A DNA stretch of 64,000 nucleotides, from positions 372,001 through 436,000 of the forward strand of contig CM077821.1 of NCBI GenBank assembly GCA_039720395.1. The letters are read 5' to 3'. The notes beneath the pieces were generated by a model, which was not told where the DNA came from, ran no database searches, and was given only the letters and a program-made list of their open reading frames with translations. Made by a program: the position numbers and the translations under genes. This DNA comes from Liquidambar formosana. Lineage: Eukaryota > Streptophyta > Magnoliopsida > Saxifragales > Altingiaceae. Below are positions 1-11,786 of the stretch, piece by piece; position 1 is the first letter of the stretch; every line of letters starts with the position of its first letter.

Positions 1-456
1 ATCGACATCCTCCTTGTGTTGGAGAAAGGCCTGATCGTAAGTCCCCGTTTGATGTCGTACGTCCGAAGGCTTGACGTCAAAGAAAATAGGGAAAATCTTT
101 TGTCCCACACTTGTGTGGCACTTGACCATCTGGGAGAGCTCACGTAGGCACCATTGACTAGAAGCATAGTTCTTGGATAAGATTGGGATGCAGATTTTCG
201 ATTCCTTGATTGCTTTGAGAAGCTCCGGGCCAATCTTTTCTCCTATGCGAAGCTCATCATCATCCCTAAAGGTGCGAATTCCCGCACCGACAAGAGAAGT
301 GTAGAGGAAATCGGTGAAGGTTTTACGAGTGTCTTTGCCACAGAAACTCAGAAACACTTCGTATTCCCCTCCGGAGGCGGAGGCCGAGGAAGTGTTCCCA
401 GCGGTGCTGGGACTTGGGGTTCGTTTTCGCTTATTGGCATTCCCCTGGTAATCCAT
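1..456 (-). CDS. TIR exon (exon 1) of a TNL resistance gene, partial
   Basis: The minus strand reads open from an ATG at 454-456 to the window edge (152 codons, no stop). After a Ser/Thr-rich leader of about 30 residues comes a TIR domain: EVFLSFCGKDTR (where most plants have SFRG), TFRDDDELRIG, SKNYASSQWCLREL and FDVKPSDVRHQTG. The Glu of the WCLxEL motif, the catalytic NADase residue in plant TIR domains, is present. TIR domains of this class act in effector-triggered cell-death signalling. The protein is closely similar to exon 1 of the complete TNL at 30737-36854. The NB-ARC and LRR exons would lie beyond the left edge, so intactness cannot be judged. The upstream ATG was chosen because it matches the start of the complete paralogue. 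Confidence 0.9.
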   Translation of the reverse strand, partial: MDYQGNANKRKRTPSPSTAGNTSSASASGGEYEVFLSFCGKDTRKTFTDFLYTSLVGAGIRTFRDDDELRIGEKIGPELLKAIKESKICIPILSKNYASSQWCLRELSQMVKCHTSVGQKIFPIFFDVKPSDVRHQTGTYDQAFLQHKEDVD

Positions 457-650
457 TTCCACAATACAAGCAGCTCAATCACTCCTTTGTCTGAAAAAAT
501 TGAAAACCTTTCGTTAGGGCTTTGCCTTGGATTCCTTTTAACAATCGGAAAAAAGCTATCTCAATGGGAACTTATGACAATTGCTTAGAGGTTTCGTGGA
601 AAAAAATCCACGAAACTGACAAGAAACGTCTAAGTAGCTCAGATAATTAG
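457..650 (-). promoter_or_regulatory. 5' flank / leader of the partial TNL
   Basis: This sequence lies directly upstream of the TIR start codon and is closely shared with the flank of the complete TNL (36855-36990) and with an orphan copy at about 45021-45230. Shared landmarks include GCCTTGGATTCCTTTT and a CGTGGAAAAA(A) run. Conservation next to two start codons suggests leader or proximal promoter, but no TATA box is certain. Confidence 0.4.
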
Positions 651-1420
651 GCTTTAGACCAACCAGGTCAACAAATGTTTTTTGGGAATAGTGGATGGAG
701 CTTGGAAGAAGGGAGGAAATTTCTTTGGGAGGTGCAGGTTTTGTGATGGGCATCATCAATCAAGGAGGCAAGAAGATTGTAGCCAGAACGCCCTTACAAG
801 CGGAGGTTGATCGAAACCCTTTTGTTAGCAGCTGAAATCACAAGCCAAGCACCTCAATATCAACGCAATATCATTTTGGACAGACTCCCAACCATTGGTT
901 TCTTACCTTGTTGGTGTAAATTGTAAATGGAAATAGCTCCACTTTTGCATGATATTAGGCAAATAAGTAATCCCTCTGTTCTGATACTCCCTACGCCGTC
1001 CCATAAAGATAGGTCATGTTTGATAAAACATAGAGTTTAAGAAAAAATTATCATTGCATTGATTTTTCACTTATTAAACTCTATCTTTCCAAAAAATACC
1101 ATCTCTTACTTGGTATTGGGTTTTATGTTGAAAGTAATTATTGAAATAACAAAGGATAGTGTAAATAATATTTAAAAAAATTATGATTTGACTTTTTAAA
1201 AATGGACAAACATTTTGGAACAAAAAAAAAAAAAAAACAAAAAAACAAAAAACAAAAAACCTATCTTTGTGGGATTGAGAGAATACTAATTTTCAATATT
1301 GTAGTATGCATGTGTAACAAGTCTCGAGTAATGATACAAGAGGATCATAATATTGCACGTCAAATTGTGAACACTGATATTATTACTACTTTACTAGTAG
1401 GTCTATAACTTTTATTTCTT
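651..1420. other. AT-rich stretch without a recognised gene
   Basis: No coding region was recognised. The short ORFs have no family resemblance and are interrupted by A-runs (for example about 1220-1260). The stretch separates the TNL leader from the duplicated block resuming at about 1421. Confidence 0.5.
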
Positions 1421-1552
1421 AGCAATGAAGTTTTATTTTGTACCAAAAATATATGTATATATATTTATTTATTTTACTTGTGTGAAAATGCAAGCTTGGT
1501 AATCACATCAGTAGTATATTAGATTAGATTGGATCGGTTCTTTTGGAATACA

Positions 1553-3465
1553 TCTATTCTTATATTATATTTAGGAGTTTTTGGTGTGATGTCAGCAAAT
1601 GCTGAGGTGGCAACCCAATAATTCTTCCCTCCTTAATCCTTCATTCCCCTTCATTTTGGGCCCACATAGCTGATGTCAGCATTTTACTCTCTTTTGGCCT
1701 TCTCCCTTTCTCTCTCCAAACACCTCCTCCACCTCAATTTGCCCTCCTTTCCTTTATTTGACGTTCTCTCTCTTTCAAATTTCAAAATTTGATTTAATTC
1801 CCCCTCCTCTCATCCTGTTCTCTGTTCTCTCTTTTGAGCACACAATCCTCACCGGAAATGGCTGGCATGGGTACTGCTCGCCGAAAATGGGTGCTTGCCA
1901 TCAGTTCGGTTCCAACAAGCCCGCGCGAAAAGTAATCCTCTCTTTTGAGCACACAATCGTCGATCTATTTTGCTGCAAACCATACATTTCCATTCTTGGG
2001 CAGAGTGATCGACGATTGACTCCATCACCACTGATCGACGATTGACTTCATCTTAGACGGGGATGCCGACGCCGACACCGACACCATCGCCATCCCCTCT
2101 CTCTCTCGCCGATAGATCAACCAAGTTCACCTCTCTCTACGTTTCCCACCGCCGGCGAAGATGCAGCTAAAGGGGTTCGTCGGAAAGAGATTAAGTCCTC
2201 TCCTTGACAACGTCGTTTCCAATGGCCGGATATCTCTTCCTCACATCAACAACAACGACAACCACCTTACCCAAAAAAAAAAAAAAAAAAAAAACAATGG
2301 CAACACCTTCAGATTTTTAGACAAACCCTCCAACCATGGGATCTTAAAAAATGAATGCATATTTAATTGTTTTATTCTTGGTCCATGATTTCAAATTTCT
2401 ACAAAAACCCATCTTCAGCAAGATCTACACAAACCCACCATGGTTTCAGACTCAGATTTCTTCGTCCATGTTCTTCCTCCATTTTTTCCGATCTGGAACT
2501 CGACGGTGTCCCTTGGCTCCTCGTCACCGCGACACTCCTCCCTTCCACCATCATCTCTCTCACCAGCAAGGTTCGCCGTAATCCTCCTCTCCACTATCAT
2601 CTTCCTCTTCGGTCTTCTCGGTGTTCGCTGTGTGTGATGATAGAGGAGGGCCAAACCCATGGCCACTAATCCGTAACAAAAGGGCAAAACCAGATCTGAA
2701 GGAGGGCCAAACGTCACTGTTTTAATAGATTTTTTTTGCAATTATTTATAAAGTTGTTCATTGGGAACAATTGATTCTTTCATCTAAAATAGGCAAAAAA
2801 AAAAAATGGTGGTTTTTTTTACCCAAGAAAGATCAACAATGAAAGGAATTTCCATGTTCATATTTGCAGATGAAATGAGCCAGGCAAAAAAAATTGGTTT
2901 TAAAATTTGCAATACTTAAAAATATATTGAACCAAACTGAAATTTACAGGTTTTCTTGAATCTCTAAGATCAAGGGGTTGCAGTTGTTGGCAATAGAGGA
3001 CGACGGTCGGCATCGTCGGAATGGTAGTGAACGGAGTTGATCTGTCGGTGAAGTGAGGGTTTGTTGAAGAGAGAGAGAGAGACGGTCGGGTAAAGTAACT
3101 TTGGGATTAACCAAAAAAAAAAAAAAAAAAAAACCTTTGGGAGTCTTTAAAAAATTAATACCTAACTTTGAATCGTAGTCGTCGATCTAAGGAGAACGCC
3201 CAGGATTAGCTTTCGTGCGGAATGCTCAAATGGTGTCTTCACCTGTTGGAATTGAACTGAAGGTTGGGGTTTTATGTCATTGAAGACGAAGGGTTGTTCA
3301 TACCGTGGTGGGTTCACCATGGCTTCATGCACACTGCTTCATAAGTAGGGATGCAGACAGTTGAATCATACATAAAAATATGTTGGTCTAAATTCTAAAT
3401 CACTAAGCTATTGATTGTCTTGATATTTATTTGTGATTCCCGCGCATCGCGCGGGTTTCTGCTAG
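1553..3465 (+). mobile_element. Non-autonomous Helitron
   Basis: The element starts 5'-TC (TCTATTCTTATATTATATTT) directly after an A. It ends with a perfect 7-bp GC hairpin (CCCGCGC-ATC-GCGCGGG, 3439-3455), TTTCTG, then CTAG, followed by T. These are the hallmarks of Helitrons: TC start, hairpin about 10 bases before CTRR, A|T insertion and no target duplication. Length is 1913 bp, and no RepHel protein is encoded. The outer flanks match parts of the TNL-flank duplications (left about 43045-43110, right about 38935-38990), which supports both ends. The interior, about 1680-3300, is less AT-rich and pyrimidine-rich, with a repeated TTTTGAGCACACAATC; it may hold captured gene fragments, but none was recognised. 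Confidence 0.75.
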
Positions 3466-4990
3466 TAAATAAATAAATAAAAATAGCTTGCCATTGCTTA
3501 GATCAATTTTAATGGGAATTTATGGGGGAACATAAAATTTTTCTAGAAGAGACTACATATGCTTTCTCAATTGGTCTAATTCGTGTTTGATTACCTTCAC
3601 TATGACTATGAGCATTAATTGATAATAACAAAATCCAACTATATATATTGGATTAAAGGCAGATCATGTATTAGGAGTGCTCAAAACGACAAAACCATAT
3701 GGCTTGGTCCATCCTTAGAGGTTTTGTGGGTTGGTTATCGTGCACATAGTTATTAAACCCGGATCAGACCGGCCGGTCCAACCGGTGACCCAGGGCTTAG
3801 ACTGCTCTGAGTTTCTAATTAGATCGTTTTTGCAATTGAACCGTCTTAACCCGGAATAAACCGGACATTTTTATTGCAAAATGCCATCAAACCAGTCCGG
3901 TCTAACCGGTTCATTATGCCTTGTTGCCTTGCCTTGCGAAAACATGCACATGGGGGGATTTGAAACCACAAACAACAACATGGTTTCATCAGGCTAAACC
4001 ACTTATCCAGATGGCTTTTTTAGTTCAATAAATAATATTTGACTACTTGTCTCTACAAAGTGTAACTAACTACATTTAAATATTTAATAACTAACTAGAT
4101 CCTAAACTATTATGATAAGATGATTTATTAAGTATAATCTTATAATTTTATTAGATAATTTCTGTGTGTGTTTCGTATTTATACATATATATTTAAAAAT
4201 TACATACATATTTTACCTTTTTTTTAGTAAGATTTCATTTTTAAATAATTATTATGAATTATTATTATTATTTTAATTATAAAACCGGTTCAACCAGTGA
4301 CCCAACGGTTGAACTAGTGACCTAGTGACCCGACATTTTGACTGGGTCATTGTCCGATCCGGGTTTAATAACTATGATCGTGCATCCATCATCCATGGGC
4401 TCAAAAACAATATGGCATGCCAAATTTTCAACAGGGATATTTTGGTAATTTCACATTTGTCTATGTTTGTTACATCTCCATTTAAGATCATAGTAAAGTT
4501 GCAACGACTTTGACCTAGGAAGAATTTTATCCAACCATGGAAGTCTATACTTCTTGTGTACGTTTTTTTTTTAATTATTTTTTTCGATATTCTTTATTTT
4601 CATATCTTACATATCTTGAGTTAGGATAAATACTTAGAATTAGGAAGGAGAGGAATTTGACTTCTAGCAGCATAGAGACCTACACTGATCCAAAATAAAC
4701 TACGGCACGTACTCCATCTAGTGTTTTGTTATGTTTAAATTGCCAATTGGAAACCAAGGTTGGTTTTGAAATGGCCTTGAGATGGCCTTGGCTTCGCTTC
4801 ACAAATTACAAAATGGTTGATATGCGTGGTAAATGGGCAATACCAGCACCAATTTGCAAGAAATCCTGTGATAACCCAACTGCTGAAAGAAGGTACATCG
4901 GCTATGAGCCCGGCTAATACATTTATGCTTCTTGGCTTCTCAGTGGGAACAAGAGAAGCCAATCTTGGACTAGGGGGGGAAGTTCCATGT
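3466..4990. repeat. Copy 1 of the TNL upstream-flank duplication
   Basis: This matches 37575-37990 and 38930-39830 nearly continuously. Landmarks are AGCTTGCCATTGCTTAGATC, TATATATTGG, AGCAGGGATATTTTGGTAAT and the block around CGGCACGTACTCCATC. No coding potential was seen. It is interrupted by the hAT element at 3745-4376. Confidence 0.75.
3745..4376. mobile_element. hAT-type non-autonomous element (MITE-like)
   Basis: Terminal inverted repeats CATAGTTATTAAACCCGG / CCGGGTTTAATAACTATG are perfect over 18 bp. They are flanked by the 8-bp duplication ATCGTGCA (3737-3744 and 4377-4384). An 8-bp duplication is diagnostic of hAT transposons. Related uninterrupted sequence exists at about 37861-37885 and 39221-39245. 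The 632-bp interior has no transposase ORF and repeats the motif 'aaccggtt'-like near both ends. Confidence 0.85.
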
Positions 4991-5507
4991 GTATTACGGA
5001 GTATAAAAAAGGGTAAATTTTACTTTAGAGTTCAAAGTTTGTATCAAGTTTCATTTTAAGGTTCAAATTTTAAATTGCATCAATTCAGTATCCGAATTAT
5101 TAGTTGGGTTGCAACTTGAGGTCTACTGTCAAAATTTTCTCTATTATTCCTACTTTACCCTTTTTATGAGTTTGAAAACCCTATTTTACCTATATCAACA
5201 TCTAATAAACGTTTATATTTTGACCAGATTAGACCCAAGTCATCTCCTCTCTCCTACTGGCATCAATGTGTTGGTAACCTCAACCAACTGAGACCCGTAG
5301 GATCTTAATTTAAACTTCAAATCTTTTTTTTTTCCTCCCTTCCTATATTCATTGATTTATATTTGTTGGAATTTTTTCAAGAATTGATTCTATAAAATTT
5401 GGATTTGTAATCATTTCTTTTTTTTTTTTTTTTTTTTTTTTAAAAATATCAATTCATGTTCTTTCTTTTTTTTTTCTTTTTTTTCAAATCCCTAGTAATA
5501 CACTTTT
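4991..5507. other. AT-rich stretch, no gene seen
   Basis: Only short unsupported ORFs and homopolymer T tracts (about 5419-5442 and 5464-5484) are seen. The segment starting near 5010 looks like one arm of a foldback element, but no partner arm was found. Confidence 0.35.
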
Positions 5508-5699
5508 GTGAGGTTGGTCGAGCAGTCAAGTCTTCTTGGGTGTGTTTTCCAGAGGTTATCATTTTGACGCCTCACAGCCATTGTTGTTTGTATGGATATG
5601 GGATATCTCATCCAGGCTGTTAGGGGAATTGTCCGAGCTCAAACTTTGATAAGAGTACGACCTAGGATACCCCCAATCGTTAATATTAAAAAAAAAAAG
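5508..5699 (+). mobile_element. Probable tRNA-derived SINE
   Basis: It starts GTGAGGTTGGTCGAGCAGTCAAG (A-box-like), has a weak B-box-like stretch about 40 bases later, and ends in poly-A (5688-5698). Degenerate flanking similarity, AAATCcctagTAATAC versus AAATCagtgcTAATAC, may be the remains of a target duplication. No coding potential. Confidence 0.45.
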
Positions 5700-5946
5700 A
5701 AAAAAATCAGTGCTAATACCAAATAGAGTAACAGAAAAAGAAAAAAAAAAATATTACAAGAGGCAGTTCAGTCAATTCAGGGTTATAATAATTTTAGCAA
5801 ATGTTTTTCCCAAACAGACAAAAAAATCACTTCCAGCTCTAACATCACTTTTAAAATACAGTTTCCAAACAGAGACTGATTCTCTTCTGCCACTTGTAAC
5901 TTCTGATTTTCTTCTGCTTTTGCTTTAAAAAAAAAAAAAGTTACAG
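5700..5946. other. AT-rich spacer
   Basis: A/T homopolymers with 'ttttccaaacaaggcc'-type sequence common in MITE edges. No gene seen. Confidence 0.3.
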
Positions 5947-6977
5947 TTTTTTCCAAACAAGGCCTAAATTATGCTTCATTAATTAACACCATCTTTGTGC
6001 ATTTTTCTTTTTTCATTTTTTAAATTTGTGAAAATGGAAGCCCGGTTTTCACATTTGTAGTGTAGTAGTTATTTATTTTGAAATACTTATATAATTTTAT
6101 CAAGCATCAATTTTGTTAGTTTTTAGAATGTGTTGTATATGAGAAAGAAGCCACAGGGCGGGCTGAGCCCGAACAAATGAGCCATGGCTACTCAATCATT
6201 TATTAGAGTAGGTGGTACGTCATTTTCTTCTCGGGCTTCTTTTTCCAGACGGAAAATGCTAGGAACCTGCGGACCCCCCAAAAAAAAAAAAAAAAAATTT
6301 GCAAGGAGGTTAGGAATCTGTATTTTAGGCTTTGCCTTGGATTTCTACCGTGTTTTTAACTTTGAAGAAAGTTCTGGCATTCTTTTTCTTCTTCAAAAAT
6401 AAAGAATGTCTTTGGTATTGAAAAGAACTTTAGTAACAACTTATTGCCTCCTAGAGTCCTAGGTCAATACAAGCCATCTAGAAATTTGAGATGAAATTTG
6501 ACTCATTTTAGAGGAAAGAGAGGGAGAGGGGGGGGGGGAGTGTTGTCTTTCTTCTCTCTGTTTTTCTTGAGTACGTTAAAGAGAATACCAATCTTGCCAT
6601 TGGTGGTGTGGGTGTGGGCGGTGGCTGCACGGTTGTCTCTCTGTCTCTTTAAAAAAATAATAATAATTAAATAAAAACAATTTGCATTGCTTGATCATTT
6701 TTGGTGGAATTCAATGGCAGAACATACTTTGTCTGGAAGAAAAGTTGTGGTATTTTAATAAAATATAAAATATTGTATTATAATTATGAGTGATTTTTTC
6801 ATTTTTGACCAGTAAACATGACTACATGTGACCATTAAGGTGCATTAAAGTGGTGGGTATCCGTTGAGGCCTTAAGGCTATCCAACTAGCCTTGCCGGAT
6901 GAAACTCATCATTTGCTCCTATTTGTTATGTGCATGCATTGTATAAACACAGTATATATTTCCTCCTCATTTTATAT

Positions 6978-7115
6978 ATACATTTTTATTTATTTATTTA
7001 TTTAATATTTTTTTGGGTAACATGGGTAAGAAATTTCATTACAGCATTCATACAATGATCCCTAAGAATGGAACCTACAACCTCCTCCCATATAAGGGGG
7101 AGAAGTGTCATTAGA
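6978..7115 (-). mobile_element. SINE, tRNA-derived, minus strand
   Basis: Read on the minus strand it has a tRNA-like head, a B-box-like GGTTGTAGGTTCCATTC, and an A/T-rich tail (ATTAAATAAATAAATAAA). A diverged copy occupies the equivalent place in the paralogous block (52015-52130), so insertion predates the duplication. Ends are approximate. Confidence 0.45.
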
Positions 7116-7206
7116 GCATAAGGCCATTGGCTATCTTTATAATTTGGATATTTTTTTTATGAATGGAACCTACAACCTCCTCCCATATAAGGGGGAGAAG
7201 TGTCAT
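7066..7206. repeat. 46-bp direct duplication
   Basis: The 46 bases at 7066-7111 (GAATGGAACCTACAACCTCC...) recur essentially unchanged at 7161-7206. The second copy is missing in the paralogous block, so this is a local duplication after the segmental one. It includes the SINE B-box area. Confidence 0.85.
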
Positions 7207-8428
7207 CACATCTTCAGAGAAGGCAATATTCATATTTTTTTTTTCCTTTTTGACAATCGATAGAATTTACTCATATCCTTAGTTCCCCCTAATACCAACA
7301 AATGGGTATCAATTAATACTTCTTTATAAGTTTGAACCAAAAATCACTCATTCAACAAGTGAGGAGAATACCATTAAACTATTATGTCATTAGCTATGGT
7401 TTCGATAATTTGATCACACGCTTTTAATGATATTGACAACCTTTGTACTGCAGTACTAGCATATTGGCTTATTGGAGTGCAGCTTTTTGGGCTTTGTGAT
7501 CAAAGCTGTGTGGTGCAATGGGCTGTAGCCTTAGGCTTAAGCAATACTATCCTCGGTTCCATTGTGTTTTATGGAAAACTTGATTAAACTTGATTTAAGC
7601 TTTTGGAGAATGGTTTAAGTGCTATTTTGCATTAGAAAAAGCTAGGGTTGTTAGATATTAATTGACGTGGGATTGAATTTCGGATGAGGTTAATTAGTAC
7701 CTCAATTTGACTCATGAACATGCTTGGATCAAACATGAACCAAGCTTGAATATTGGGTTGATCTTGGGCTTGACCACTTGAAAACTTAACAATTACACTT
7801 TAACTGATCGAAACTAATGACACCATGCACTTGCCTCCACCCCAAGGTAGAGGAGCTCCTCCCCACCTTCATTCATTTTCTGCCATGTATCATAAATATT
7901 TTAGAAAAATATGAATTTAAAAATACAAACAAACAAATATGCAAATATGGACACGTGTCCACACATTCATGTTAACATAAACATATAACATGTAAATATG
8001 AACTATGAAAATGTGTTTACAATTATGTAAACATGGGAATGCATGCATACAATCAATGTTCTTTATTCATTTGGACAAGTGGCGAAATATGAGTGAGAGG
8101 AGGGAAGGAACTCCTTTACCCAAGGGTGGAGGCAAGTATTTTCCTATGGCAAAAAACTAAGATTGAAAAACTTAGAATCTGTTTGGGCGTCTAATGGAAA
8201 TCAAACAATTTAATATATTTTAACTAGTAATGGAGGCATATATTAGTTACCTTGAATGAAAACATTCAAGATAATATGAGAATGTAGGTCATCATCACAA
8301 ATGAGGGTGGAACTTTAAAATAATGACATTCATGAATTTCTAAAAATCGATCTTGTAACATCAACAAAATAGTGAAGGTTCCAATTTTTTAACATAACCT
8401 CATTCAACCTGATGGATTTGCACCGTTC

Positions 8429-8432
<4 letters not shown>

Positions 8433-8501
<69 letters not shown>
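8433..8501. repeat. Compound microsatellite (TA)n(GA)n
   Basis: About 14 TA units are followed by about 20 GA units. It sits at the 3' (left) end of the minus-strand LINE and may have grown from its tail. Confidence 0.95.
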
Positions 8502-8505
<4 letters not shown>

Positions 8506-8719
8506 AGCATCAAAGAGACTCTGACATCCCAACTAGGTTGGCACCCCAGAACTCGATCATAATCATGTGCTCACTACTCAAAATATTATTAGAAGAAAGG
8601 AAAAAGAGTACAAAAGAAGATATGAGAAAAAAAAAAAAAGAAAAAAAAAACAATAAAGAGAAAATGGACTTGGTGGCTTATGATTGCCCCAACCCAGCTC
8701 ACAAAATAAGCTGAACTAG

Positions 8720-10147
8720 CTAAGAAGGACGAAACCTATATCTAGGCAAACTAAAAATATCATGACAAATAGTAGCTTGAAACTCTGAAGAAGTAGTCCA
8801 CCACCAACGAAAGTGTCCAACAGAGAGACCTAGATCAGCACAAAGATCTGCCACATGATTGCCTTCTCTGAAGATATGAGTACAGTGAAATTACATATGC
8901 TTTAAATAGTGCATACAATTTTGACATTTAATCTTAAGAGGCCAAGGAGGACGAAAGGCAGGATTATGAAGGCATTTAACAATTGAAGAAGATTCACACT
9001 CAAGCCACAACTGATGCCAACCATTATCCCAAGCTAAAGAAATCTCTGTTAGAGCATCATGCAGCTCAGCAAAGAAAGAAGAATGAACACCCAGATTACA
9101 ACAAAAGACACCCTTAACAAATCCTCTATGATTACGAAACACTCCACCTGAAGCTGTAGGACCTGAATTGCCTTTGGCAAGCCCATCTGCGTTTAATTTA
9201 ACCCAAGAAGGTGAAGGAGCATACTAATTAACAGTGATAATAGAAGAGGCTTTCATTGGCTTACTCGGAATGCCAATCGATTTCAAAGTCAAAAGATCCT
9301 CAACAGTGTTTTTCATATGACCAAAGCTTAACTTTCCAACATCATAAAGGAAAGCTTTAATGTGATAACACTCACGAGGGAAAAGAGTCCTCTTGCCTTC
9401 AAATCTCAACAAATTCCTCGACTGCCAAATAATAGAAAAAACCATTAAACAAGCTACAATCCAAAGGTTATAGATCTGGGAGCTCATAACTCTACTTGAG
9501 ATTTGATGCCAAAAAGAAAAAATGGAAGGAGTAGCAATATTAATGCTTGTATGAAATAAAGAAACTAACTATGCCCAAATAGATTTTGCAAAAGAGCACT
9601 GAACAAATAAATGAAGAGCCGATTCAGAATAACAAAGCATTGAGCAAAGGTTACAGATTGAAGCAAGTTGAATTCCCCTTTTCCACAAATTATCATTAGT
9701 AGGCAACCTATCCCAAAAGAATCTCCAAGCAAGAGTCATAAGTCTTGGAGGGATAAAGTTTTTCCAAACATTGGGAGCCCAATTAACGTGCGGTTTCTTA
9801 CCTCTGCAGAAGTTAAAAGCCTCTGAGAAAGATAGAATTCCATCACTACTGTGAGGCCAAATCACTACGTCTTGGGAGGCCTGGGAATTCAAAGATATAG
9901 AAGTAATTTCCTAAGCAATTTCTGGGAATGCATTAGAAAATTGTTAGAGGAATGGACTAGGCATTGTTATGAATGAGAGCAACCATAGGGCATCTAAGAA
10001 CACCAATGACATCCTCCTGGAGCTACAATTTGGAAATAATTGAATCCCCAAGCCAATTATCCTTCCACAGGTCAATAGATTTACCATCACCAACAAGCCA
10101 TTGGGCATTTAGCCTAATAACCGCAAGGGTAGTCTTAATGCCAATTA
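8720..10147 (-). pseudogene. 5'-truncated LINE (L1-type): zf-RVT and RNase H region
   Basis: One minus-strand frame carries the C-terminal part of a plant non-LTR polyprotein. A W-L-V-GDGKSIDLWKDNWLG block (about 10040-10120) is followed, after in-frame stops, by the reverse-transcriptase zinc-binding domain with CNLCSMLCYSESALHLFVQC (about 9590-9680). An RNase H fold then starts WVKLNADGLAKGNSG (about 9200) and ends near CADLGL...LPRYRFRPS with a stop at 8720-8722. In-frame stops lie near 9910 and at 9569, about 9225 and 8891; several are TAG. No frameshift was seen from about 9900 to 8720, so decay is mainly by substitution. The paralogous block lacks it (join near 52975-52990), which bounds the insertion at about 8424-10150. 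Endonuclease and RT are absent. Confidence 0.8.
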
Positions 10148-10398
10148 ACTGTATATAAAATACATTATAATTGTTTAACTTCCATTTAGACAACCAAACA
10201 AGCCTTTAATTTATAGTATTATGTGGCAAGATCAAAATGAACAATTGGGAAAAATCAGGTGCACTAGGATGCTCTATATTCACTTTTCCTATCCCCCCTG
10301 TTCACCTTCCTATGTTTCCATCAATGATATCTCAGAATGACGACTAATATATTTCTACACGGACACAAAAACCAATAAAACCAATCACTAGTGAGCAC

Positions 10399-11786
10399 AC
10401 AACATATTAGGAGGAAAACCTACTTAAGCAACAAAATTATGGACGGGGAAAAGAAAAAGGGGACTACTTCGTATCGAATATATGAAAACACATACAAGAA
10501 TGAAAAATACTTAAGAAATATGGCGAATGTCGTTGTCCCTCTTGTCGTTTGTCTCAATACAAGGTTAGAGAAAGCTGTGAGGTCAAGATATTGGATCGGG
10601 TGAGAGAACTTATAAATTTTGCTTTTAAAAGCAAGTTTTATTTGCTTTTGATTAAAAGCAAAATTTTGCTTCTAATTGCTTTTTACTTATTAAAATCTAT
10701 AACCAAACGTTACTTTTTACTTTTGTAACTTTTTGCCTTCAAAACCAAAAAATATCTTTTAAAAAGTACAACAAAATGGTGCTTAAGTATGTACGCTATG
10801 ACCATGAATGAGGTTGGCATCTGTCTGAATGTAGTATCATTTTGATTTTCGCTACCAAGAGTCATGACATGCTAGCATGTAATTTAATTTAGATAAAAAA
10901 AAATTTAGGTTCTTCTTGAGACATGAAGTCCAAAGAATTATTGGTCCACCCTTCAAGATTGCAAATTTTGCCCTTTTTTTTTTGTTTTTTTTTTTAAAAT
11001 ACAAATAATCCATTATAGCTAGATCCCAAGTTCGAAGCAAGTCACCGCAACTCACATGCCCAATAGTAGAAGGCCCATTTGAACCATTAAATCTTGTGCG
11101 AGTAATCTCAAGAATTTGATAAGAGTTAAATTTAAGACCTCTGCTTCTTAAAAATACTAAGTTTTCATGCCCTACCTACCACTTGCAAGCTCCAGGTGGA
11201 TAGATAATCAACCCTCACCAACGACCTTCCCACGTCCCATAATCCTTACAAGTTAATTTGCTCCAGTGAAGTTAGCTCAAGCCGAAGAACCCACTAACCT
11301 TCCCTGTATATATATATTTTATTTTTTTTGGAAAAAGTATTTACATATTAGGAGTATAGTGTTTGGTATAATGTTTGGTTAAGTGAGACAAGGAGCTAGC
11401 TCAGAGGAAAATAAAAAATAAAAAAATGAAACTAGTGCCACTGGGCTAGCTAGAGCGCCAGCCATAGGTAACAAACCCTAACATCTAGTACACATACTAA
11501 AGTATCTGTTGGAACATTCACATTTACCCTCCACATTCTAGCTAATACAAACTGAGCATAAACAACTCTACAAATTGACCCCATGGAGATGTTCTAAGAC
11601 TAAAGATCTGTTTGGCAGTCCAAATAAAAATTAAATAATTTTCTTGTGTTTAACATAGTATTAAAGACACAAATCCATATCATTAAATAAAGAAATTCAA
11701 AAAAATGATGGGTTTCATTACAAATGAGAATATAAATCCAAAATAAGTGTTTTGTATGAATTTTTAAAATTCGTTCCAATCAGATC
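10399..11786. other. Intergenic DNA left of the Copia element
   Basis: No gene, RNA or clear terminal repeats were seen. 10600-10760 is rich in 'aaaagc/gctttt' inverted words typical of a decayed MITE. The last five bases, AGATC (11782-11786), are the target duplication of the Copia element. Confidence 0.45.

Larger units (their letters stand above)
5947..10398. repeat. Segmental duplication, left partner of about 50130-57592
   Basis: The two regions can be aligned by eye almost end to end. Landmarks are the 'TTATTAGAGTAGGTGGT' block, GGCGGTGGCTGCACGGTTG (6617 and 51419), the SINE at about 6978-7115 (52015-52130), GTGGTGGGTATCCGTTGAGG, and the 3' part from 10160 to 10398 (52990-53160 and 57513-57592). 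The left copy uniquely contains the LINE at about 8424-10150. The right copy uniquely contains a SINE, a foldback element and a gag-only LTR element. No host gene lies in the block. Confidence 0.85.

Noticed and set aside
1758..2741. Short ORFs of 60-108 codons within 1758-2741
   Set aside because: All lie inside the Helitron, overlap on both strands and show no domain; at most they are captured fragments.
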